Below, in pieces: positions 58,407 through 64,000 of a stretch of 64,000 nt of DNA. The translations under genes and the position numbers were made by a program. Positions within the stretch are counted from its first letter, which is position 1; each line of letters starts with the position of its first letter. The stretch lies in the NCBI GenBank assembly GCA_016703645.1, contig JADJBR010000003.1, positions 46,848-110,847 of the forward strand, written 5' to 3'. The DNA is from Zoogloea sp. GTDB taxonomy: Bacteria; Pseudomonadota; Gammaproteobacteria; Burkholderiales; Rhodocyclaceae. Under the pieces are notes generated by a model, which was not told where the DNA came from, did no database searches, and saw only the letters and a program-made list of their open reading frames with translations.

Positions 58407-58997
58407 TCAGCCCACACGACGGCCCTCGGCAAAGGCCAGCTTCTTGGCCTCCGCAGGGCTGAGACGTTCCCGCATCAAACCATACAGTTCCGCCGCTTTG
58501 GCGTAGTCACCTTGACGAAAAGCGCTCTCGGCTTGCGGTCGAATCTGCTCCGCGCGGACATCGAGCGAGTATTCCTGCAACCACTGCTCGCGCCGCTCGG
58601 AGACAATGGCCAGAAACTGCGGATCACCACTCAGTACCGCCGCTCCGTAGCGCTGAACCATCACGCTCAAATCTTCCAAGCCAGTTGCAACACTCTCCGG
58701 GGATGTAGCGGCTCGCAAACGGTAGGTCTTTGCCAACTCAGGATCAGTGACGCGCATGAAATCTGAGAGCGAATAGCGGATGCCGGCAACCGTGAATCCA
58801 CACCCAATTTCATAGGACTGCCGTCCGTGATGGACATCGACCCCAATACCATCTTTACGGTATCGAACCAGTGTCGGCAGCGCCTCGACCTCGGAGAAGC
58901 CCGCACTCATGAGAAAGGAGAAGGCTTCACGCACCCGAGGTATGAAGTGAAGCTGGGAGCGATCAGTCAGGTCTAGTTTATTCAAATGCTCATTCAT
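58407..58997 (-). CDS. Candidate immunity protein of the CdiA-type toxin
   Basis: Protein of 196 residues with no signal peptide, starting MNEHLNKLDLTDRSQ. Its start overlaps the stop of the preceding toxin-domain frame (ATGA), the hallmark arrangement of a contact-dependent-inhibition toxin and its immunity gene. No known immunity family was recognised, and its sequence carries no obvious enzyme motif; the C-terminal part is helical and charged. The position is the main evidence. The gap 58280-58406 toward the next gene holds nothing recognised. Confidence 0.62.
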   Translation of the reverse strand: MNEHLNKLDLTDRSQLHFIPRVREAFSFLMSAGFSEVEALPTLVRYRKDGIGVDVHHGRQSYEIGCGFTVAGIRYSLSDFMRVTDPELAKTYRLRAATSPESVATGLEDLSVMVQRYGAAVLSGDPQFLAIVSERREQWLQEYSLDVRAEQIRPQAESAFRQGDYAKAAELYGLMRERLSPAEAKKLAFAEGRRVG

Positions 58998-60334
58998 GGC
59001 TTTGGGGGCATCCAGTATTTGGTCTGAGCATCAAAGCTCCAACCGTGACTCTTTAGCAAGTTGCGTTCTGCATTTAGGAATATACCTTGCACATCTCCAT
59101 ACGACGCATCACGAATAGGCCGACCATATCGCATCTCCTCTCGCAATACACCGGCATTTTGATACCAATTAGCCTTTATATCATTGAGATATGGCAGCCG
59201 ATCAAGGAGCGAAATCTCGCCGGGGGCAAGCGACTGCAAATCTTTGACTCGACCGATGACAGTCGTTCTCTCTGCGCCCCCCGTCGCCACCAGCCCCAAG
59301 GCACTGACCGTCTCCTCGGCCCCCCCAACTGCTTTGGTCACAGCCCCGAACAGCAGCCCACCGCCCTTGATGAGCGCCGAGCCGAGCAGTCCGGCACCGT
59401 CGATCAGTACAAACTCGGCCATGCCTTGCCCGACGGCATTCTGCCACGTGTTGCCGGCCCGCTCCGGTGCCTTCAGTTGTGGCGTATCGGCAGGCACCGC
59501 CGACACGACACGACCTTGGCTATCGTAGAAAAGTTGGTAGTTCCGCGGGAGTGCATAGACCTTGCCATCAGCTCCCACGACGACTTGGTTCCCCGCAGCC
59601 CGCGCCTCGTTGACCGCCGTTATGCATCCTTCGCCACCCGCGCACGCACTGGCCAGGTTTTGATCGCGTTGCGCCGAGAGCTTGAGCAGATTCCTTAGCT
59701 CCGTACACGCTTGCGAATCACCTTTGGCGCAACCGGCTGATGCCGCGTCGTAACGCTCCTTCTCGGACAAGGCCCACGGTGAAGGGCGAAGATGGTTCAG
59801 CCAGTTGTTCTGCGCCGCATTCCCAGCAGCGCTTGCGCCAACCTGCGCATCGCCCCCCACCAGGGTGGCCGCCAGGGCGCCGAAGAGGCGGGCGACGTCC
59901 ACGGTCTTGCTGGCCTGGGTGGCGCTGACGGGTTCGCGGTTGCCGCCGAACCATTCGGCCGCCAGTTCGCCGGCCAGACCGCCGATGGCGCCGGCGCCGC
60001 AGTCGCCGCCTTTGGCTGCGCCCAGGGCACAGCCGACGACGAGGTGGCCCATGCGGTTGCTGAAGCCCTCCAGGTCGCCCACGCTGTTGGCGGCGCTGGC
60101 GCCGGCAGCGTCGATGACGCTGGTGGTGATGGCTTGGGCGAGTTTGTCGCCCAGGTCGCCACCGTTGACTGCAGTGTCGATCACTGCGCTGGTGGCATTG
60201 TTGATGATGTTCTTGCCGATCTGCGCGACCAGGTCGGATTTGCCGCTGACCTCCGCCAGTGTGACAAGCTTACCGTCGGCATTGGGGACACTGATGCTGC
60301 CGGCCAGTGCGTTCAGGGCGCCAGCGGTGAGCAT
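58994..60334 (-). CDS. CdiA/FHA C-terminal fragment with toxin domain
   Basis: Open frame encoding the C-terminal ~446 residues of a filamentous-haemagglutinin/CdiA-type toxin. It has the conserved region around NLGQTLSDLGSDETIRNVAT just upstream of the first ATG (the frame is open to at least 60408), the NNWLNHLRP pretoxin-like stretch, and a final domain ending GRPIRDAS...AERNLLKSHGW. The toxin activity is not identifiable. The frame is disconnected from the upstream stick fragment at 60412, apparently by a deletion. ATG at 60334 is only the first Met codon in frame; whether it is translated alone is unknown. Confidence 0.72.
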   Translation of the reverse strand: MLTAGALNALAGSISVPNADGKLVTLAEVSGKSDLVAQIGKNIINNATSAVIDTAVNGGDLGDKLAQAITTSVIDAAGASAANSVGDLEGFSNRMGHLVVGCALGAAKGGDCGAGAIGGLAGELAAEWFGGNREPVSATQASKTVDVARLFGALAATLVGGDAQVGASAAGNAAQNNWLNHLRPSPWALSEKERYDAASAGCAKGDSQACTELRNLLKLSAQRDQNLASACAGGEGCITAVNEARAAGNQVVVGADGKVYALPRNYQLFYDSQGRVVSAVPADTPQLKAPERAGNTWQNAVGQGMAEFVLIDGAGLLGSALIKGGGLLFGAVTKAVGGAEETVSALGLVATGGAERTTVIGRVKDLQSLAPGEISLLDRLPYLNDIKANWYQNAGVLREEMRYGRPIRDASYGDVQGIFLNAERNLLKSHGWSFDAQTKYWMPPKP

Positions 60335-60411
60335 GGCGGTGGCGACGTTACGGATGGTTTCGTCGCTCCCCAGATCGCTGAGAGTTTGGCCGAGATTGCC
60401 CTTATTATTGA

Positions 60412-63400
60412 TTAGTCCACGCCAGGGCGGTCGGCCAGTTGCAGCATCCAGGCCTGTCCGGGTTGTGCGGCCTGCTTTTCGAGTTGGGTCTTGAAGTTGC
60501 CTTCGGGGAGCTGGGCAATGATCTTCTGGGCCTGGAATGTGACGGGCCCCTGGATGTTGACGAGGGTCAGCGTCTCGGTGCTTTCGCCCTGACCGGACTG
60601 GCTTTGCCAGACAAGGGATTTCTTGTTGACGGTGCGGCTGGTGTCGAGACGGCTCTTGGCGCCTTCGAGGATCAGGGTGGCGTCGGCCTGGGCCTTGTCG
60701 CCGACGCCCACTTCGAGGGTGGTCTGGGCGGCAGCGATGCGGGTGCCCTGCAACAGGGTGTCGCCGCCGCTTTGGGTGGTGAGCTCGCCTGCGCTCTGCA
60801 GTTGGGTGACCTGGGCCTCCTCGCTGGTGCGGCTGTCGCGGGTTTCCGTCTTGGTGCTGCCCGAGGGGAACATGAACCCGGGGGCAAAGAGATTGGCACC
60901 CAGAGAACTTCGGGTGACCTTCTTGCGATCCATGACGCTGTGCACGTCCTGCACGGCATAGGCGTGCAGCTCGCCACCGGCGGACAGGCTGGCTTCGCCG
61001 CTGGCATTGAGACGGGCGCCATAGAGGTCCAGGTCGCCGCCCGACTGGAGCTGGATGTCCTGGGCGTCGATGCGCGTCGTGGCTGCTTGCAGGCTTTGTT
61101 CGGTGTGCTCGGTGGTGGTGGTCTTCTTGCTCAGCCAGTTGCCACTTTTCTTGACCGTGAGCGTGTGCTCCGCGGCGGCATCGGTGGCGGCCGTGAGAGC
61201 GAGGGTTTCCCGCGCAACGAGGGTGGCTTTGCCGGGGGTGATGAGCGTGGCGGCTTCGAGGGTGAGGTTGCGGCCAGCCAGGTTGATGGCCTCGCCGCTC
61301 AGCCCATTGCGCGCGCTTTCATCGCGGCTGCGCTCGACGATGGTGGTGCCCGCGCGGTTGCGTGAGACGTAGTCCTCGGCGTTGCGCCCGGCGGCGAAGG
61401 TGATGTCGCCCTCGGCAGCGAGGGTGAGTGTGCGGGCGGCGTCGAGCTGGACACCGCTGCCGCGGATGCTGCCCGCGGTGCTCTCGGCGTCGGCAGGCTT
61501 GCCGGTGGCGGTGATCTCAAGGGTGCCGCCACTTTGAATGGCACTACCCACATGGCGGCCCCTGGTGTCCAGGGAGAGGGCCGTGGCGCCGACGTTGCGG
61601 GCCTCCTGGCGGCTCTCCAGGGTGAGGCCATCGAGGACGACGCTGTCGCCGGCAAGTCGGGTATCGCCGCCGCTGTGGACGCGCTGGCCGCCGAGGATGA
61701 GGCTGCCGGTGGCCTGGAGCGTGACGGGGCCGCCGGCATCCATCTGCCCGCCAACGGCGGTGTCGGTGTGGCGCAGTTCGAGGCGCTCTCCGTTCGTGGT
61801 GGGCAGCCCCGGCAGGATGGCAGCGCCTTCAACCTGGGTGGAGAGGCGCCGTTCGGTGCGGGTGCTGTCCACAACGGCGGCAAGGGCGAGGTGCCCGCCT
61901 GCGACGATGCGGAGGTCTTGGCCGGACTTGACCTGAGTACCAACAATGACCGTACTGCCACCGCTTTCGAGATCGAGCTTGCCACCGGCTTCCAGCAGCG
62001 ATGCCTGGTGGCGGATCTGGCGGTCGATCTGGGTGTTGACGATGCTGCCGCTGGCCGTGAGGCCGGTGGTTTCGGTTTCGCCGTTGTTGAGGGTGTAGCT
62101 GCGCTGATTGCTCACCGTGTCGATGCGCTGCCGGCTGTTCTCAAGGGCGAGGGCCTGGATCTCGATGTTGCCGCTCACCCGACCGGTGAGTGCGCCGACC
62201 GCGGTAAGGTCGGCGCCGATGACGAACAGATCCTTGCCGACATTGAGCGTCAGATCGCCCGTGCGGGCGACGATGCCGGCGCGCAGGTCGGCGCTCTGGG
62301 TGACGGTGCTGTCGCTGCGGGTGGTGACAGTGGTACCGAAGAAACTGTCTTCCTCGCTACGGCTGACCGTCGTGGTCTCCTTGCGGTCGACGGCGTAGAG
62401 CGTGCGGTTGTAGACGTTGCCCGCCACGTCCAGGGCCAGGCTGTCGGCTTCGATGCGGCCTGAGTCGTTGATGAGGTCGCCGCCCACGGCGAAGGTGGCG
62501 TCCTTGTCGATGAGGATGCGGCCCCGGGTGTTGTCCAGGGTTCCGCCCAGAGCGAGCACAAGGCCGCCCGCCTGATGCGGCCATTGCGGTTGTCCAGGCT
62601 CGCCCCGAACAGCCCCAGGGCGCCGCCGGCCTTGATGGAGGCGCCGAAATTGTCGATGCCCCCTTCGGCCTGGATCAGCAGGCGGTCAGTGACTTCGAAC
62701 GCGCTCCGGTTGGTGAAGCGGCCCGAGAGCAGGAGGTCCAGGTTGTCGGCCTTGAGGGTACCGGGCGCAGCGGAGAACGCACTCCAGTCGGGAAAGGCCA
62801 GGCTGTAGCGGGCGGCCTCGTCGGCGGGGAGGGTATTCCCGGGGTCGCCGGCGCCTTCAGCGGGGACTCCGCGCCGCCGCCCGCGAGAGGGGCTGTGGCC
62901 GGGTCGATGGCGACCGCGGGGCCGCCAGATTGCCCGGGGCGGAGTGGCCTGACCCGGGTTTGCCGTACCCGGGGCCGTGGGGAGGACGGCGCCTGGCCGT
63001 ACTGCCGGCCACGAGGCTGTCGGACACCTGAGCACGCTGCCGCCCGGGAGCGGCGTGGCCGTCGTTCCGGGCAGCGGGTGTGGTCGGGGCCGGTGGGCGA
63101 AGCCGCCATGGGCGCCGTCGCGCCAACACCCCGCACGCCGGCAAGTTGCACCACACCGCCCGCACCTGGCGCGCCACCCGGCGCATTCACCGACCCCGGA
63201 GGCCCCGGGGGTCGTTGCTGCCACCCGGTTGCGGCGGGACGCCCGAGCGCCTGCTGCGCGGCCGTGGGTCGACACCTGCGCCCAGGGTGAGATCGACGCC
63301 CGACAGACTGAGATCAGCCGCCACGATGGTGCCAGCGTCAGGGCTCGTCAGCGTGACGGAGGAGGCACCACCGCGTGCGTCCAGGCGGGCCAGACTCAGG

Positions 63401-64000
63401 GCCGCCGTATCTTCGACTTCACCCGCGGCGTTGGTCCAGCGGACAGTCTGGGCGAGGTGCTCGGCGCTGTAGGGTAGATGCCGGCAACCCGGGCGTCCGA
63501 CGCCACATTGCGGAGACTGCCCTGAAAAAAGCCATTGACCACGAACCGGGCGCGGCTTGCCACATCGGTGTGGTGATCCACGTAGGCCCCGGGCAATGCC
63601 GGCAAGCCGAGCAGCAGGTAGCTGCCACCGGTCAGATCGGGATCTTTCGGCCCGCGTCCGGCCCCGGTCGCGAGTGTTGACATTGCTGGCGTTGCCGCCC
63701 AGGAGCACCTGCCCGGTGTTCACCAGGGTGCCACTCCAGATCGTGTCCGCGGCGGGCTGACCCAGGTTTCGCCAAGAAGTCGACCCTGATTCCGGCCACA
63801 TCGAGACGCAGGGCGCCGAAGGCCACGAGGGGGTGCTGGTCGGACGGAAGACGAGGGAGGGCACTCTCCAGCCGGGCGTCGCCCGGGAGGCCACGGTGCC
63901 GGCATTGGCGTAGCCGGCGGCCTTGATGTGGAGCACGGCATCGGCCAGCACGGTGCCCGTGCCGGCATTGCGGAAAGTGCCATCTCCGCGTCGATGGAGA
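60412..64000 (-). pseudogene. Decayed CdiA/filamentous haemagglutinin stick gene (5' end outside window)
   Basis: The minus strand carries FHA-type repeats throughout. The longest intact part (60412-62559) is a repetitive haemagglutinin stick with LALGGTLDNTRGRILIDKD, LTLNVGKDLFVIGADL, and ends LADRPGVD and a stop. Upstream the same protein continues in changed frames: LLSGRFTNRSAFEVTDRLL (to about 62570), then others near 63200 and 63400-63950 with LADAVLHIKAAGYANAGTVA and LVNTGQVLLGGNASNVNTRD. At least five frame changes are needed. A single missing base near 62568 would rejoin the first two pieces. The window edge cuts the gene. Confidence 0.75.

Noticed and set aside
62250-63275. Open frame on the minus strand overlapping the haemagglutinin pieces
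   Set aside because: Only its middle part (about 62570-62830) reads as haemagglutinin; the ends are shadow translation after frame changes, so it was not called as a separate gene.

Overview
The window is a high-GC chromosomal segment from a betaproteobacterium, most likely of the Rhodocyclales/Rhodocyclaceae type. The evidence is the gene order (pilBCD; apaG-rpe-gph-trpEGDC; hisBHAFIE-hinT-tatABC), an assimilatory nirBD-narK-kinase cluster, and a PEP-CTERM protein. The exact genus cannot be read from the sequence. No rRNA, tRNA or CRISPR array was seen.

Layout. 1-6.6 kb: 3' part of pilB, then pilC, pilD, a zinc-ribbon protein, a DUF502 membrane protein and aspS. 6.8-12.5 kb: a TPR response regulator with an altered phosphorylation site, a secreted barnase-type RNase with a barstar partner, nudB, a small CWC protein, argB, a lipoprotein and dsbB. 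12.6-18.7 kb: a nitrogen-assimilation operon with a sigma-54 promoter, a structured leader, nirB, nirD, narK and a PP2C-kinase fusion. 18.8-22.3 kb: a GGDEF-EAL protein and ychF.

22.3-25.7 kb is accessory DNA. Its two ends carry an identical 81-bp copy of the ychF 3' end plus terminator. Between them lie a decayed ISL3 transposase gene split by a complete IS5-type element (itself frameshifted), a higBA toxin-antitoxin operon with its promoter and operator, and a decayed HTH gene.

25.7-34.2 kb: tatABC, hinT and the his cluster on the minus strand, hisC divergent, then FKBP, msrA and a DUF2189 protein. 34.3-43.9 kb: tamB and the trp genes. A vapBC-like pair with its own palindrome sits between trpD and trpC, and an outer-membrane barrel gene splits trpG from trpE. 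44-51 kb: gph, a divergent MFS/GlxA-type regulator pair, rpe, apaG, a hairpin repeat, and an ankyrin-rhodanese plus SagB-type dehydrogenase pair. 51-58 kb: a soluble CZB chemoreceptor behind a sigma-28-like promoter, a LysE exporter, an ATM1-type ABC transporter, a pentapeptide-repeat protein with an alpha/beta C-terminal domain, a PEP-CTERM phytase-esterase-like protein and an LprI-like protein.

58.4-64 kb (minus strand): the 3' end of a large CdiA/filamentous-haemagglutinin gene, broken by several frameshifts and by an apparent deletion. It is followed by an intact C-terminal toxin-domain reading frame and an overlapping candidate immunity gene. The stick gene is decaying while the toxin-immunity end is open, which is the most interesting part of the window, together with the ychF-bounded island and the vapBC insertion in the trp cluster.
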